DNA from: Actinomycetota bacterium
GTDB taxonomy: Bacteria; Actinomycetota; Acidimicrobiia; Acidimicrobiales; CADCSY01
Assembly (NCBI GenBank): GCA_019348495.1
Contig: JAHWJI010000006.1
Coordinates: 1-47,106, forward strand
Direction: 5' to 3'
Length of the DNA stretch: 47,106 nt
In this document: positions 28,840-38,936 of the stretch, piece by piece
Layout of the letters: every line of letters begins with the position of its first letter
Numbering within the stretch: the stretch's first letter is position 1
Notes under the pieces: generated by a model
What the model was told of the DNA's origin: nothing
Databases searched by the model: none
Seen by the model: the letters and a program-made list of their open reading frames with translations, nothing else
Program-made: the position numbers and the translations under genes

Positions 28840-29937
28840 TCAACAACGATGGGCCGGGACGATCCGGGGATCTCCCACCGCCACGCGTACCCCGCCCAGG
28901 GGGCGTACGGCCATGGTGCCGTCGGGAGCGACCTCCCAGGGGTCGGTGAGGTCCTCGGCGAACCATCGCCGGCTGGCCGGGAGGTCACCCGGCAGGCACG
29001 CTCCGGGCAGGGCGGCCAGGGCCACGTTGACGGCCTTGGCCACCCCGGTGTCGAGCATGCCGCCGATCCACAGGGGGACGCCCCTGTCGAGGGCCAGGTC
29101 GTGGATGCGCAGCGCCTCGGCCACTCCGCCCACCCGTCCCGGTTTGAGGTTGACGTGGTCGACTGCGGCCAGGGCCAGGGCCGTCTCCAGGTCGGCAGCC
29201 GAGCCGATCGACTCGTCGAGGCAGACGGGGGTGGTCAGGCGACGGCGGGTCTCGGCCAGGCCGACCAGGTCGTCGGCGGCGAGGGGCTGTTCGATCTCCA
29301 CCAGGCCGAGGTGATCGAGCGCGGCCAGCGGACCGTCGAGGTCCGAACGCCCGTAGGACCCGTTGGCGTCCACGCCGAGGGCCAGGTCGGGCCAGGCGCC
29401 CCGCACCGCCCGCACCGGCTCGGCGTCCCAGCCCGGGCGCACCTTGAGCTTGACCCGCTGGTACCCGTCGGCCACCGAGGCGGCCACCTCGGCCAGCAAC
29501 TCGTCGACAGAGCCGGCGATGCCAACCGCCACCCCGCAGGCCACCCGGTCGCGCACCGCCCCGACCCACGACGCCATCGTCGACCCGGCGGTGGCCAGGC
29601 GCAGGTGGAGCACGGCCGCCTCCAGGGCGGCCGAGGCCATGGGGTGGCCGACCACGCCCGCCGGTCGACCGGCCAGGGCGGCCGGGACCAGGAAGCGCCG
29701 GAGCACCGCCTCGGCCCCGTCGATCCACTCCCCCGTGTAGCTGGGCCGGGCCAGGGCGGCGCACTCGCCCCACCCCTCCCGGCCCTCGGCGTCGACAGCC
29801 CGGGCGAGGAGGACCTCCTTGGCCGACTCGGTGCCGTGGGCGCTGACGAAGGGGTGGACCAGGGCCAGGCGGCAGCGCAGCACCTCGACGTCGACCAGCG
29901 CCACCTCGGGCAGGGGCGCCCGGGCGCCGGGGGTCAC
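28840..29937 (-). CDS. menC: o-succinylbenzoate synthase (enolase superfamily)
   Basis: [57 protein letters not shown]...[13 protein letters not shown]...[10 protein letters not shown]...[12 protein letters not shown]...[12 protein letters not shown]...NLKPGRVGG. Confidence 0.88.
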   Translation of the reverse strand: MTPGARAPLPEVALVDVEVLRCRLALVHPFVSAHGTESAKEVLLARAVDAEGREGWGECAALARPSYTGEWIDGAEAVLRRFLVPAALAGRPAGVVGHPMASAALEAAVLHLRLATAGSTMASWVGAVRDRVACGVAVGIAGSVDELLAEVAASVADGYQRVKLKVRPGWDAEPVRAVRGAWPDLALGVDANGSYGRSDLDGPLAALDHLGLVEIEQPLAADDLVGLAETRRRLTTPVCLDESIGSAADLETALALAAVDHVNLKPGRVGGVAEALRIHDLALDRGVPLWIGGMLDTGVAKAVNVALAALPGACLPGDLPASRRWFAEDLTDPWEVAPDGTMAVRPLGGVRVAVGDPRIVPAHRC

Positions 29938-30437
29938 GCCGACAGGGCGGTCTCGAGATAGGGCTCCCAGTGGGTGGGGACGGTGCCCACGGCCACGGTG
30001 ATCCACGTGAGCTCCCGGGGCGCGGTGGGGCGCCGGTGGAGGACCATGCCGGTCTCGGCCAGCATGCGGTCGCGCTTGCGGGCGTTGCAGGGGCGACAGG
30101 CGGCCACCACGTTCTCCCACACGTGCTGGCCGCCCCGGCTGCGGGGAACGACGTGGTCGATGCTCTCGGCCGGGTTGGCGCAGTACTGGCACCGGGAGCC
30201 GTCGCGGGCGAAGACGGCCCGGCGGTTGAGCGACGCCCGCCGGCGAAAGGGCACCCGTACGAAGTACCGCAGGCGGATGACCGAAGGGACGGGCACCCGC
30301 AGGCGCTCCGAGCGCATGACCGAGCCGGTGTCGTGGAGCACCTCGGCCTTCTCGCTCAACACCAGCACCACGGCGCGCCGGACCGGTACCACACACAGCG
30401 GCTCGTAGCTCGCGTTGAGCACCAGTGCCCTGGACAC
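29934..30437 (-). CDS. HNH endonuclease family protein
   Basis: [38 protein letters not shown]...[54 protein letters not shown]. Confidence 0.92.
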   Translation of the reverse strand: MSRALVLNASYEPLCVVPVRRAVVLVLSEKAEVLHDTGSVMRSERLRVPVPSVIRLRYFVRVPFRRRASLNRRAVFARDGSRCQYCANPAESIDHVVPRSRGGQHVWENVVAACRPCNARKRDRMLAETGMVLHRRPTAPRELTWITVAVGTVPTHWEPYLETALSA

Positions 30438-30497
30438 CGACCGAGACGCTATCCGCCCCGACGCCCGTAGCGGTGACAGATCCGCCCGACCGACGGA

Positions 30498-30776
30498 TCA
30501 GCCGCCTTCCCGCCGCCGCCGCCGGCACCAACGCAGGTAGGTGACGACATCGCCCGGGTCGGGATCGCGCCCGGGGTCGCCGTAGGCCGTCTGGAGCCGG
30601 AAACGGAGGTAGGCCGGGTCGGGGCGGGGCAGCGGCGGCCAGCGCCGCCACCACCCGGTGGGCGCCAGACGCCCGACCTGGCGCAACACCGTCGGCCAGA
30701 GCCGGGGGCGGCGGGCCACAGCCAGGCCGGCAGCCAGCCACCACGCCGATGGCGACGGCCCACCGGAGGGCGTCAT
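30498..30776 (-). CDS. Small conserved-type hypothetical protein
   Basis: MTPSGGPSPSAWWLAAGLAVARRPRLWPTVLRQVGRLAPTGWWRRWPPLPRPDPAYLRFRLQTAYGDPGRDPDPGDVVTYLRWCRRRRREGG; ATG overlaps the upstream ROK gene stop by 4 nt. Confidence 0.7.
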   Translation of the reverse strand: MTPSGGPSPSAWWLAAGLAVARRPRLWPTVLRQVGRLAPTGWWRRWPPLPRPDPAYLRFRLQTAYGDPGRDPDPGDVVTYLRWCRRRRREGG

Positions 30777-31675
30777 GGGCCCCTCATCGAAGCGGGGGCC
30801 ATGGGAGCGTCCCCCCCGAGGATGGGGTACCCGAGGCCCCGCCAGCCTACGGCACCGGCTCCGACGAGGGGCCCCCGGTCGCCCAAGCCGGCGGGGACGA
30901 TGCGGGCGCCGGCGGAGAAGTCGAGGCGGGCCCGCAGGTCGAGCTCGGCCTGGGCGGCGGCGAAGAACGGCGACCCGAAGCCCAGCGCCACCGAGCCGGC
31001 CACCACCGCCAGGCCCAGGTCGCACAGGTTGGCCACCGAGGCCACCGCCCGTCCCACCATGGTCCCGGCGTGGTGCACCACCTCGGGCGTGGCCTCCTCG
31101 GAGGGACGCCCGGTGGCCCGGCGGATGCCGGTGCCCGACGCCTCGGCCTCCAGGCACCCCTGGGCACCGCAACCACAACGGTTGCCCTCGGGGGCCACGA
31201 TCACGTGGCCGATGTGGCCGGCGTTGCCGGCGGCCCCGTCGACCAGGCGGCCGTCGAGCACCAACCCGCCGCCCACGCCGGTGGAGACGACCATGGCCAG
31301 GAAGTCCGACGTGCCGGCCGCCGCCCCCACCCACCCCTCCCCCAGGGCCAGGGCCTTGGCGTCGTTGTCGACGAAGGTGGCCAGCCCGGTGGCTTCGGCC
31401 AGCCGGCGGCGCAGGGGGAAGGCCCGCCAGGCCGGGATGTTGAGCGGCGACACCTCCTCGCCGGCCGGTGCCATGGGGCCACCCACACCCACCCCACACA
31501 CGGCCTCGTCGCCCGAGCGCACCTCTGCCACCACCGCCACCAGGCCGGCGAAGAGGGCCTCGTCGTCGTGGCCGACGGTGGGCGCCTGGCGACGCCGAAC
31601 CAGGACGCCCTCGGACGAGACCAGCCCGGCCGCAAGCTTGGTCCCACCGATGTCGACGGCCAGGGCGCTCGCCAC
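30773..31675 (-). CDS. ROK family sugar kinase (glucokinase-like)
   Basis: VASALAVDIGGTKLAAGLVSSEG...VGVGGPMAPAGEEVSPLNIPAWRAFPLRRRL...VDNDAKALALGE...GNAGHIGHVIVAPEGNRCGCGAQGCLEAEASG (ROK Cys cluster). Confidence 0.93.
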   Translation of the reverse strand: MASALAVDIGGTKLAAGLVSSEGVLVRRRQAPTVGHDDEALFAGLVAVVAEVRSGDEAVCGVGVGGPMAPAGEEVSPLNIPAWRAFPLRRRLAEATGLATFVDNDAKALALGEGWVGAAAGTSDFLAMVVSTGVGGGLVLDGRLVDGAAGNAGHIGHVIVAPEGNRCGCGAQGCLEAEASGTGIRRATGRPSEEATPEVVHHAGTMVGRAVASVANLCDLGLAVVAGSVALGFGSPFFAAAQAELDLRARLDFSAGARIVPAGLGDRGPLVGAGAVGWRGLGYPILGGDAPMAPASMRGP

Positions 31676-31812
31676 CGCCCGAGAGGGTAGTGGGAGCCGC
31701 ACCCCGCACCCGCCCGCAACCCGCCCGCCGCGACCAGGCCGATAGGCTGCGCCAGGTCCGAAAGAACCGGTTGCCGACACGTCGGCGTGCCGCGGGCAGG
31801 AAGGAGGGCCAC

Positions 31813-32787
31813 GTGGCCAGACGAGCGCCGGGAGGCCCACCCCAGGCCTTCGCCGAGACTTTCGGGGCCGTTGCCAGCAACGTCGAGCGGGTCGTGCGAG
31901 GCAAGCCCGACGTCATCGAGTTGGTGTTGCTGTGCCTGGTGGCCGAGGGCCACGTCCTCATCGAAGACGTGCCCGGCGTGGGCAAGACGAGCCTGGCCAA
32001 GGCCCTGGCCACCTCCATCGACTGCCGGTGGGGGCGCATCCAGTTCACCCCCGACCTCCTGCCCGCCGACGTGGTGGGGGGCAGCGTGTGGAACCGGGCC
32101 ACGGGAGCCTTCGACTTCCGCCCCGGGGCGGTGTTCGCCAACCTGGTGGTGGGCGACGAGATCAACCGGGCGTCGCCCAAGACGCAGTCGGCCCTGCTCG
32201 AGGCCATGGAGGAGCGCCAGGTCACCGTGGACGCCACCACCTACGCCCTGGAGCCGCCGTTCATGGTCCTGGCCACCCAGAACCCGATCGACCACGACGG
32301 GACCTACCCCCTGCCCCGCAGTCAGCTCGACCGCTTCCTCATGCGGGTGACCGTGGGCTATCCGGGTCGGGCCAGCGAGATCGAGATCCTCGACCGCAAC
32401 GACAGCGACGTCTTCGACGCCCTCGAGCCGGTGGCCACGGCCAAGGACATCATCGAGATGTCCGACATCGCCCGGGCCGTCCACGTGGCGCCGGTCCTCC
32501 AGGGTTACCTCGTGGACCTGGCCGAGACCACCCGCCGGCACCCGGCCCTCTCACTGGGCATGTCGCCGAGGGCCACGCTCGCCCTCCAGCGCGTGGCCCG
32601 GGCCCGGGCCGCGGCGAGCGGTCGGGCCTACGTCGTCCCCGACGATCTCAAGGCGCTGGCCCAGCCGGTGCTGGCACACCGGCTCTGCCTCTCCCCCGAG
32701 GCCCGGCTGCAAGGCGCCCGGGCCGGCGACATCGTCGACGACGTGCTGCGGCGCGTCCCCGTCCCCACGGCCACGCCCGGGCGCTAG
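31813..32787 (+). CDS. MoxR-family AAA+ ATPase
   Basis: VIELVLLCLVAEGHVLIEDVPGVGKTSLAKALATSIDCRWGRIQFTPDLLPADVVGGSVWN...VVGDEINRASPKTQSALLEAMEERQVTVD...ATQNPIDHDGTYPLPRSQLDRFLMR. Confidence 0.95.
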   Translation: MARRAPGGPPQAFAETFGAVASNVERVVRGKPDVIELVLLCLVAEGHVLIEDVPGVGKTSLAKALATSIDCRWGRIQFTPDLLPADVVGGSVWNRATGAFDFRPGAVFANLVVGDEINRASPKTQSALLEAMEERQVTVDATTYALEPPFMVLATQNPIDHDGTYPLPRSQLDRFLMRVTVGYPGRASEIEILDRNDSDVFDALEPVATAKDIIEMSDIARAVHVAPVLQGYLVDLAETTRRHPALSLGMSPRATLALQRVARARAAASGRAYVVPDDLKALAQPVLAHRLCLSPEARLQGARAGDIVDDVLRRVPVPTATPGR

Positions 32788-32810
32788 CCGGCGCCCCCGT
32801 CGCTCCTCTC

Positions 32811-34046
32811 GTGCTCACCCGCCAAGGCGTCGTCGCAACGGCCGTCGCCGTCACCCTCGTGGTCGCCGGGCGGCTCTTCGGCATCTTCGAGCTGTTCCTG
32901 CTCGGCGCCGGCGGCGCCGCCCTGGTCGTGGTCGCCGTCGTGGCCACCGGCCTCACCCGGCTGCACCTCGACGTCTCCCGGGAGCTGCACCCCGACCGGC
33001 TGCACGCCGGTACCCCGGGGGTGGTCGAGCTGCGGGTGTCCAACCGCGGGAGTCGCCGGACCCCTCTCCTGCACCTGCGGGACGCGGTGGGCGACACGGG
33101 ACGCAACGCCAGCGTCACGCTCTCCCCGTTGCCCCCCGGTGCGGACGTGGCCGCCGCCTACTCGCTTCCCACCGCCCGCCGCGGCTGCCTGGCCGTGGGC
33201 CCCCTGGAGGTGGGCGTCGGCGATCCGTTCGGTCTGGCCGGCCTGGCCACGCCTGGGGCGCCGATGACCACGCTCACCATCTGGCCCGCACTGGAGGAGG
33301 TCCTGGCCCCCTCCTCCCTCGCCGGCCACCGCCACGACGCCGGCGACCCCTCGGGCCTCGGTGTCAGCGGCGAAGAGCTCTACGGCCTGCGGCCCTACGT
33401 CGACGGCGACGACCTGCGCCGGGTGCACTGGCGGGCCTCGGCCAAGCGCGACGAGCTGGTCGTGCGCCAGGACGAGCGACCGGCCCAGGGCCAGGTGGGC
33501 GTCGTCCTCGACGTCCGCACCGGCGTCTACGGCGGCGACACCTTCGAGCGGGCCGTGTCGGCCGCGGCCAGCGTCCTCGTCGCCAGCGCCCGCCGGGGCC
33601 TCCTGGTGCGTCTGGTGACCACGGCCGGACACGACTCCGGCTACGGCGGGGCGGGCGGGCCCGACGGGGCGGGGCGGGTCGGTCCCGGTGCCGGGAACGA
33701 CCACCTCGACGCCATCCTCGAGCACCTGGCCGTCGTCGAGGAGCGCAACTTCGGACACCTGGCCACGCTGGTGGCTGCCGTGGAGCGGCCCGGTGGCACC
33801 CAGGGCGGGGCCGTGGTGGTCGTGACCGGAACACCCCCGACCGGCAGGGCAGGTGTCTCGCCTGTGCCCCACGGCGCCGCCTCGCCCAAGACGGTCCTCG
33901 TCAGCTTCACCACCGACCCCGTGCGGGGGGACTCGACGGCGGCGGGGACCCGGTCGATCGTGGTGGACGACACCACCCCCTTCGCCTCGGCCTGGAACCG
34001 GGCGATGGCGACGTCCGCCCGGGAGACGGCAGGAGCGTCGGCATGA
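32811..34046 (+). CDS. DUF58 domain protein
   Basis: VLTRQGVVATAVAVTLVVAGRLFG...DPFGLAG...GEELYGLRPYVDGDDLRRVHWRASAKRDELVVRQDE (DUF58 motif). Confidence 0.92.
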   Translation: MLTRQGVVATAVAVTLVVAGRLFGIFELFLLGAGGAALVVVAVVATGLTRLHLDVSRELHPDRLHAGTPGVVELRVSNRGSRRTPLLHLRDAVGDTGRNASVTLSPLPPGADVAAAYSLPTARRGCLAVGPLEVGVGDPFGLAGLATPGAPMTTLTIWPALEEVLAPSSLAGHRHDAGDPSGLGVSGEELYGLRPYVDGDDLRRVHWRASAKRDELVVRQDERPAQGQVGVVLDVRTGVYGGDTFERAVSAAASVLVASARRGLLVRLVTTAGHDSGYGGAGGPDGAGRVGPGAGNDHLDAILEHLAVVEERNFGHLATLVAAVERPGGTQGGAVVVVTGTPPTGRAGVSPVPHGAASPKTVLVSFTTDPVRGDSTAAGTRSIVVDDTTPFASAWNRAMATSARETAGASA

Positions 34047-36382
34047 GGGCCGACCTCCACCCGCCGATGGTTGACCCCCGGACGGGTGACGGGGCCGTGT
34101 CGCCTCGGTGGCTCCTCCTCCTGGCCGAGATCGCCCTGGTCGGGCTCACCGCCGCCGGGGTCGTCGGCCTGGCTCGTCTGTTCAGCGACGGCTCCTTCCT
34201 GCTTCCCGTGCTCGCCTTCGCCATGGCCGGTCACGCGCTGGCGGCGCTGTGCCGGCGCCGGCGGCTGCCCGTCCCGACCACCGTCGCCCTCGCTGCCGGT
34301 GGCCTGGTGGCCGGGATCTCGATCTTCCTCCTGCCCGAGACCACACGCTTCGGCCTCCCCACCGCCGCCACCTTGGGCCAGGCCGGTCGTGAGCTGAGCG
34401 AGGCGCTCGCCGCCTTCCGGGCGGTGGTGGCGCCGGCCCCGGTGCAGCCCGGGTTCGTCCTCGCCGCCGCCACGGTCAGCTGGGTCGTGGCCTTCGTAGC
34501 CGACAGCGCCGCCTTCCGGGCTCGGGCCCGGGCGGAGGCCGCCGTGCCTGCCGCCACCCTGTTCCTCTTCGGCGCCGCCCTGGGCGCCCCGCCCCACCGC
34601 ATCCCGGTGACGGCGCTGTTCCTGGTCGCGCTGGTGGCCTACTGGCTCACCCAGCGTGTCCTCACCCATTGGAGCGAGCCCCACCTCATGGCCCAACCCG
34701 GTCATGCCGACGCCGGGCCCCACTCGCTGCTGCGTGGCGGTGCGCTGCTCGGTGCCGTCGCCGTGATGGCAGCCGTCGTCGTCGGCCCGCTCCTCCCCGG
34801 CGCCGAGGCCAGCGCCGTCATCCCCTGGCGCTCCGGCGACCGGGGGGGGCCCGGCTCGAGGGTCACCATCAGCCCCCTGGTCGACATCCGCAGCCGCATG
34901 GTCGACCAGTCCGACGTCGAGGTCTTCTCCGTCGACAGCGACGCCCGCGCCTACTGGCGCCTGACCTCTCTCGAGATCTTCGACGGCCGGATCTGGTCGT
35001 CGCGGGGCCAGTACCGCGAGATCGACGGTGGCCTGTCCGACGGGTCCGGCGACGATCTGGCCACGACCGGCACCATCGTCCAGGACTTCGAGATCGCCGA
35101 CCTCGCCTCCATCTGGCTCCCCGCCGCCTACCGTGCCGTTCGCCTCGAGGGGGTCGAGGCCCGCTTCGACGACGCTTCGGCCAGTCTCCTCACCGAGGAG
35201 GAGCAGGCGACGGGGCTGCGCTACCGGGTCACCTCGGAGGTGCGCAGCCTGGACCCGGGGGCGCTGGCCCAGGTGCCCAACGTGGCTCCGGCCGAGGTGG
35301 CCGAGACCTACACGGCGCTGCCGGCGGACTTCAGCCCGGAGGTGCAGATGGCGGCGGCCCGCATCACCCAGGACGCGCCCACGCAGTACGAGCGGGCCCG
35401 GTCGCTGCAGGACCACTTTCGCGGCGGCTCGTTCAGCTACGACCTGTCGGTGGCCCCCGGCCACGGCGACGACGACCTCGAACGCTTCTTGTTCGAGAGC
35501 CGGCGGGGCTACTGCGAGCAGTTCGCCGGCGCCTTCGCCGCCATGGCCCGCTCCATTGGCCTGCCCACCCGGGTGGCGGTGGGCTTCACCCCTGGTGAGC
35601 CCGACGCCGAGGGGCGCCTCGTGGTGCGGGGACTGAACGCCCACGCCTGGCCCGAGGTGTACCTGGCCGGCTACGGGTGGGTGGCATTCGAGCCCACGCC
35701 CGGACGGGGGATCCCCGGGGCCGAGGCCTACACCGGGGTGGCCGAGCAACAGGCGGCCCCGGCCAACCCCACCACCGCCACCACCCGTCCGCCGAGCGAG
35801 ACGGTCCCGCCCACCGCGACGGCAGCCGGTCAGGGCACGCCCACGACCGCCGCCGAGGGCGACGGCGCCGACCGTCAGGCCACGAGCCCGACGGCACCAG
35901 GCTCACCCTGGCCCTCCCGGGTGGTGCTGGCCCTCGGGGTGGTGATCGGCCTCCCCCTGGCCTGGGCCGGCGCCTTGGCCCTGTTCGTCCGACGTCGTCA
36001 GGAGCGACGCCGTGCCGGTGCCCGCACCGCCGACCAGCGAGTCCTGGTGGCCTGGTCGGAGGTGGGCGAGAGCCTGGCCCGGGCCGGGACCCCGCCCCGG
36101 GAGTGGGAGACGCCCATGGAGTACGCCCAGCGGGCAGGCGGGGCCACCGGGATCGATCACCGCCTCCTCAACGCGCTGGCCGGCGTCACGACCGCCGCGG
36201 GCTGGGGTCCCCACGGTGTCGGCGAGGACGTGGCCGACCAGGCGACGCGGGCGGCCAGCGAACTGCGGCAACGGATCGAGCGGGCCCTCGACACCAAGAC
36301 CCGGCTGCGCCTGGCCTTCGACCCCCGGCCCCTGCTGCCCGCCCGCAAGCCCCGCCTCGACGTGCGGGTCTCCTCCACCTGA
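34043..36382 (+). CDS. TgpA-like membrane transglutaminase-like protein (DUF3488 + transglutaminase core)
   Basis: Multiple TMs, then ARSLQDHFRGGSFSYDLSV...FLFESRRGYCEQFAGAFAAMARSIGLPTRVAVGFTPGE...VRGLNAHAWPEVYLAGYGWVAFEPTPG (C/H/D triad) and a C-terminal TM. Confidence 0.94.
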   Translation: MRADLHPPMVDPRTGDGAVSPRWLLLLAEIALVGLTAAGVVGLARLFSDGSFLLPVLAFAMAGHALAALCRRRRLPVPTTVALAAGGLVAGISIFLLPETTRFGLPTAATLGQAGRELSEALAAFRAVVAPAPVQPGFVLAAATVSWVVAFVADSAAFRARARAEAAVPAATLFLFGAALGAPPHRIPVTALFLVALVAYWLTQRVLTHWSEPHLMAQPGHADAGPHSLLRGGALLGAVAVMAAVVVGPLLPGAEASAVIPWRSGDRGGPGSRVTISPLVDIRSRMVDQSDVEVFSVDSDARAYWRLTSLEIFDGRIWSSRGQYREIDGGLSDGSGDDLATTGTIVQDFEIADLASIWLPAAYRAVRLEGVEARFDDASASLLTEEEQATGLRYRVTSEVRSLDPGALAQVPNVAPAEVAETYTALPADFSPEVQMAAARITQDAPTQYERARSLQDHFRGGSFSYDLSVAPGHGDDDLERFLFESRRGYCEQFAGAFAAMARSIGLPTRVAVGFTPGEPDAEGRLVVRGLNAHAWPEVYLAGYGWVAFEPTPGRGIPGAEAYTGVAEQQAAPANPTTATTRPPSETVPPTATAAGQGTPTTAAEGDGADRQATSPTAPGSPWPSRVVLALGVVIGLPLAWAGALALFVRRRQERRRAGARTADQRVLVAWSEVGESLARAGTPPREWETPMEYAQRAGGATGIDHRLLNALAGVTTAAGWGPHGVGEDVADQATRAASELRQRIERALDTKTRLRLAFDPRPLLPARKPRLDVRVSST

Positions 36383-36396
36383 GGGCGAAGCGCCCT
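36382..36396. terminator. Compact hairpin AGGGCG-AAG-CGCCCT between convergent genes, candidate bidirectional terminator
   Basis: Perfect 6-bp stem, 3-nt loop, fills the gap between the stops at 36382 (+) and 36395 (-). No T-tract. Confidence 0.5.
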
Positions 36397-36766
36397 ACTG
36401 GTCCTTCTTGAACCGCTCTCGCATCCGCTGGGAGGCGGTGTCGAAGTAGTCACGCACGCCGGAGGTGCCCACCGACTGGGTCCACTGGCGCCAACCGGCC
36501 CGGCCCATCTTGCGCAGGTTGGTCTGGAACACGATCCCGGACCCGAGCATGGCCAGGAAGCCGGCGAAGGCGAGGGGCAGGGTCTGCACGGTGAGCACCA
36601 TGAAGACGAGACCGGAGATGAACCCCAGCCCGGCCCACTTCAGATTGCGCCCGGCGTGGCGGTAGATCGTGGTGGAGCTGACCTTGCGGGCCAGATCCTT
36701 GTCGGAGTCGTAGAGCTGCTGCTCGATCTCCTGGAGGATGCGCTGTTCGTTCTCGGAAAGCGGCAC
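36395..36766 (-). CDS. DUF3040 domain membrane protein
   Basis: MPLSENEQRILQEIEQQLYDSDKDLARKVSSTTIYRHAGRNLKWAGLGFISGLVFMVLTV: typical DUF3040 start and two TMs. Confidence 0.92.
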   Translation of the reverse strand: MPLSENEQRILQEIEQQLYDSDKDLARKVSSTTIYRHAGRNLKWAGLGFISGLVFMVLTVQTLPLAFAGFLAMLGSGIVFQTNLRKMGRAGWRQWTQSVGTSGVRDYFDTASQRMRERFKKDQ

Positions 36767-36914
36767 GCCACCTGTCCTTCGTGCTGGGTCCTGACGTCGA
36801 CTGAACTGCGGCTCGTTCGCCTGGGCGGCCGAACCTACCCCGTATCTTCGCGCACCACCCCGATCTCGACAACGCGACTCGGGACCTTTCCCCGCCGGTG
36901 CCTACCATGGCCCG

Positions 36915-37280
36915 ATGCCCGAAGCTGGTGGGGTGGCGCGGCCCTACACCCCCACGGCGCTGCCTTCGGTGGCCGCCCGGGCCCTGGCCTTCGTGGCCAT
37001 CGTCATCGGGGGCATCTGCGGCGGCCTCATCGCCTACTCCGTCACCGATCTCCAGTGCGGCAGCGACGACGGCCGGACCGCAGTCGTGCTGCCGGCGCCC
37101 CCCGCCGGTCGCCCGGCGCCCGACCTCGCCCCGGTGGCCGACGACGAGGGCTGCACCACCATCGCCGGTCTGGCCGGTCTGGCCGGGGCCACGGCCAGCG
37201 CCGGCGCCGTGTCCATCATCGTGGTCCTGGTGCTGCGGGCCATGGCCGAGTGGCGCCGCGACCTGGCCCCCGGGGCCTGA
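36915..37280 (+). CDS. Small two-TM hypothetical membrane protein
   Basis: MPEAGGVARPYTPTALPSVAARALAFVAIVIGGICGGLIAYSVTDLQCG...AGAVSIIVVLVLRAMAEWRRDLAPGA. Confidence 0.7.
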   Translation: MPEAGGVARPYTPTALPSVAARALAFVAIVIGGICGGLIAYSVTDLQCGSDDGRTAVVLPAPPAGRPAPDLAPVADDEGCTTIAGLAGLAGATASAGAVSIIVVLVLRAMAEWRRDLAPGA

Positions 37281-37295
37281 CCGGGGCGCTGGCGC

Positions 37296-38009
37296 TCAGC
37301 GTAGGAGGCGCAGCCGGCGGAACCCCTCGGCGTAGCGCACACCCGCCCTCCGGGCCTCCTCGGCCGCCCGCTGGCGGACGAAGTCACCCAGCCACTCGTC
37401 GGCGTCGGGGGCAAGCTGGCTGCGGTGACAGAACATGGCCTGGACCTTGGTCTCCAGTGTCGACGCCACGTCGACCCACACGTCAGGCTCGAGGGTGCCC
37501 GACAACAACACGGTGGCCACCTGGTGGGCCGGTCCCTCCTCGGGGAAGTACAGAGGCGACGACGTTGCCGGCGCCACCGCGTCGAGGGTGGCCCAACCGA
37601 TGCAGCGATGGTCGACATGGTTGACGTAGGCGTCGCCGAAGAACACTGCGGTGGGATCGGCGCCCACCACCACGTCGGGGCGGAGCCGGCGGAGCACGCC
37701 GACCAGCTGGCCCACGAGGCCGGGCACTGCGGCCAGCTCGCCGTCGGGGTGGCCGAGGAGCTCGACGCCGGCCAGGCCGAGGACCTCGGCGGCGGCGGCC
37801 ACCTCTGCCGCGCGCCGGCGAGCCAGCGCCTCAGGATCGGTGAACGGGTCACCCGAACCCTTGTCGCCCCGGGTGGCCACCACCGCGTGCACCTCGGCAC
37901 CGGCCTTGGCCCAGCGGGCCAGCGCTCCCCCGCAGGACACCTCGGGGTCATCCGGGTGGGCGTAGACGGCCACGACCCGGGCCGGTACCTCCGCCAAGAG
38001 CTCGGCCAC
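37296..38009 (-). CDS. PIG-L family deacetylase (MshB/Mca-like)
   Basis: VVAVYAHPDDPEVSCGGALARWAKAGAEVHAVVATRGDKGS...RRAAEVAAAAEVLGLAGVELLGHPDGEL...YVNHVDHRCIG. Confidence 0.92.
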   Translation of the reverse strand: MAELLAEVPARVVAVYAHPDDPEVSCGGALARWAKAGAEVHAVVATRGDKGSGDPFTDPEALARRRAAEVAAAAEVLGLAGVELLGHPDGELAAVPGLVGQLVGVLRRLRPDVVVGADPTAVFFGDAYVNHVDHRCIGWATLDAVAPATSSPLYFPEEGPAHQVATVLLSGTLEPDVWVDVASTLETKVQAMFCHRSQLAPDADEWLGDFVRQRAAEEARRAGVRYAEGFRRLRLLR

Positions 38010-38072
38010 CGCTCGACCCTATCGGCGGGCGCTCTAGCGTGACTGCCGATGCCACGGAGGGGGACTGAGGAC

Positions 38073-38936
38073 ATGGGGACGCACGACGCCGAGCTCGACG
38101 AGGTGGCCACCCTGGCTCGCCACCTGGCTGCCGCCGCCGCCACCCTGCTGCTCGAACGCCAGGCCAGCCCCGGCACCCTCGGGACCAAGACCAGCCTCAC
38201 CGACCTGGTGAGCGAGGTCGACCGGGCCTCGGAGCAGCTCATCGTCGACGCTGTCCGCCAGGCCCGTCCCGGCGACGGCATCGTGGGCGAGGAGGGGGCG
38301 GCCCATGACGGCACCAGTGGGTGGCGCTGGGTCATCGACCCCCTCGACGGCACCATCAACTACCTCTACGGCCTGCCCTCCTACGCCGTGTCCATCGCCG
38401 TGGAGCGCCACGGGAGGGCGGAGGTCGGGGTGGTGGCGCAGCCGGCCCATCGGGAGACCTTCAGCGCCATCCGGGGACAGGGAGCCACCTGCGAGGGCGT
38501 GCCCATCACCGCCAGCGCCCACGACGACCTGGCCACCGCCCTGGTGGGCACCGGCTTCTCCTACGAGGCCGACCGTCGGTCGGTCCAGGCCGCGCTCTTG
38601 GCCCGGGTGCTGCCCGCCGTGCGCGACATCCGCCGGGCGGGAGCCGCTTCGGTCGACCTGTGCTGGGTGGCCTGCGGGCGCCTCGACGGCTACTACGAGC
38701 ACGGTCTCCAGCCCTGGGACTTCGCGGCCGGCGCGCTCATCGCCACCGAGGCCGGCGCCCGCACCGGTGATCTGGACGGCGCCACCCCGTCGGGCGACTT
38801 CACCATGGCCGCCGCCCCCGCCCTGTTCGAGTCGCTACGCCAGCTCCTCGTTGACGCCGGGGCACGGGCGTCGTTCGCGCCGACGGTCATGCCTGCGGCC
38901 AGCCAGGACCATCAGTCCCTCTCCACCGGCGGGTAG
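38073..38936 (+). CDS. Inositol monophosphatase family protein
   Basis: SLTDLVSEVDRASEQLIVDAVRQARPGDGIVGEEGA...WVIDPLDGTINYLYGLPSYAVSIAVERHG...WDFAAGALIATEAGA. Confidence 0.93.
   Translation: MGTHDAELDEVATLARHLAAAAATLLLERQASPGTLGTKTSLTDLVSEVDRASEQLIVDAVRQARPGDGIVGEEGAAHDGTSGWRWVIDPLDGTINYLYGLPSYAVSIAVERHGRAEVGVVAQPAHRETFSAIRGQGATCEGVPITASAHDDLATALVGTGFSYEADRRSVQAALLARVLPAVRDIRRAGAASVDLCWVACGRLDGYYEHGLQPWDFAAGALIATEAGARTGDLDGATPSGDFTMAAAPALFESLRQLLVDAGARASFAPTVMPAASQDHQSLSTGG

Noticed and set aside
29934-30437. HNH protein considered as a homing or mobile endonuclease
   Set aside because: Co-directional, 4-nt overlap with menC, no flanking repeats or intron; looks like the common actinobacterial housekeeping HNH family.
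30498-32240. 580-aa minus-strand ORF across ROK kinase and MoxR
   Set aside because: Only its C-terminal part from the ATG at 30776 is credible; the rest is antisense to MoxR or out of frame with the ROK kinase.
31932-34046. 704-aa plus-strand ORF
   Set aside because: Only the part from the GTG at 32811 (DUF58) is coding; upstream is an alternate frame within moxR.
33641-35749. 702-aa minus-strand ORF opposite DUF58/transglutaminase genes
   Set aside because: Shadow ORF; the sense strand has transglutaminase and DUF58 motifs.
31813-36382. MoxR-DUF58-transglutaminase cluster considered as a novel system
   Set aside because: This triad is a widespread, already recognised gene arrangement.
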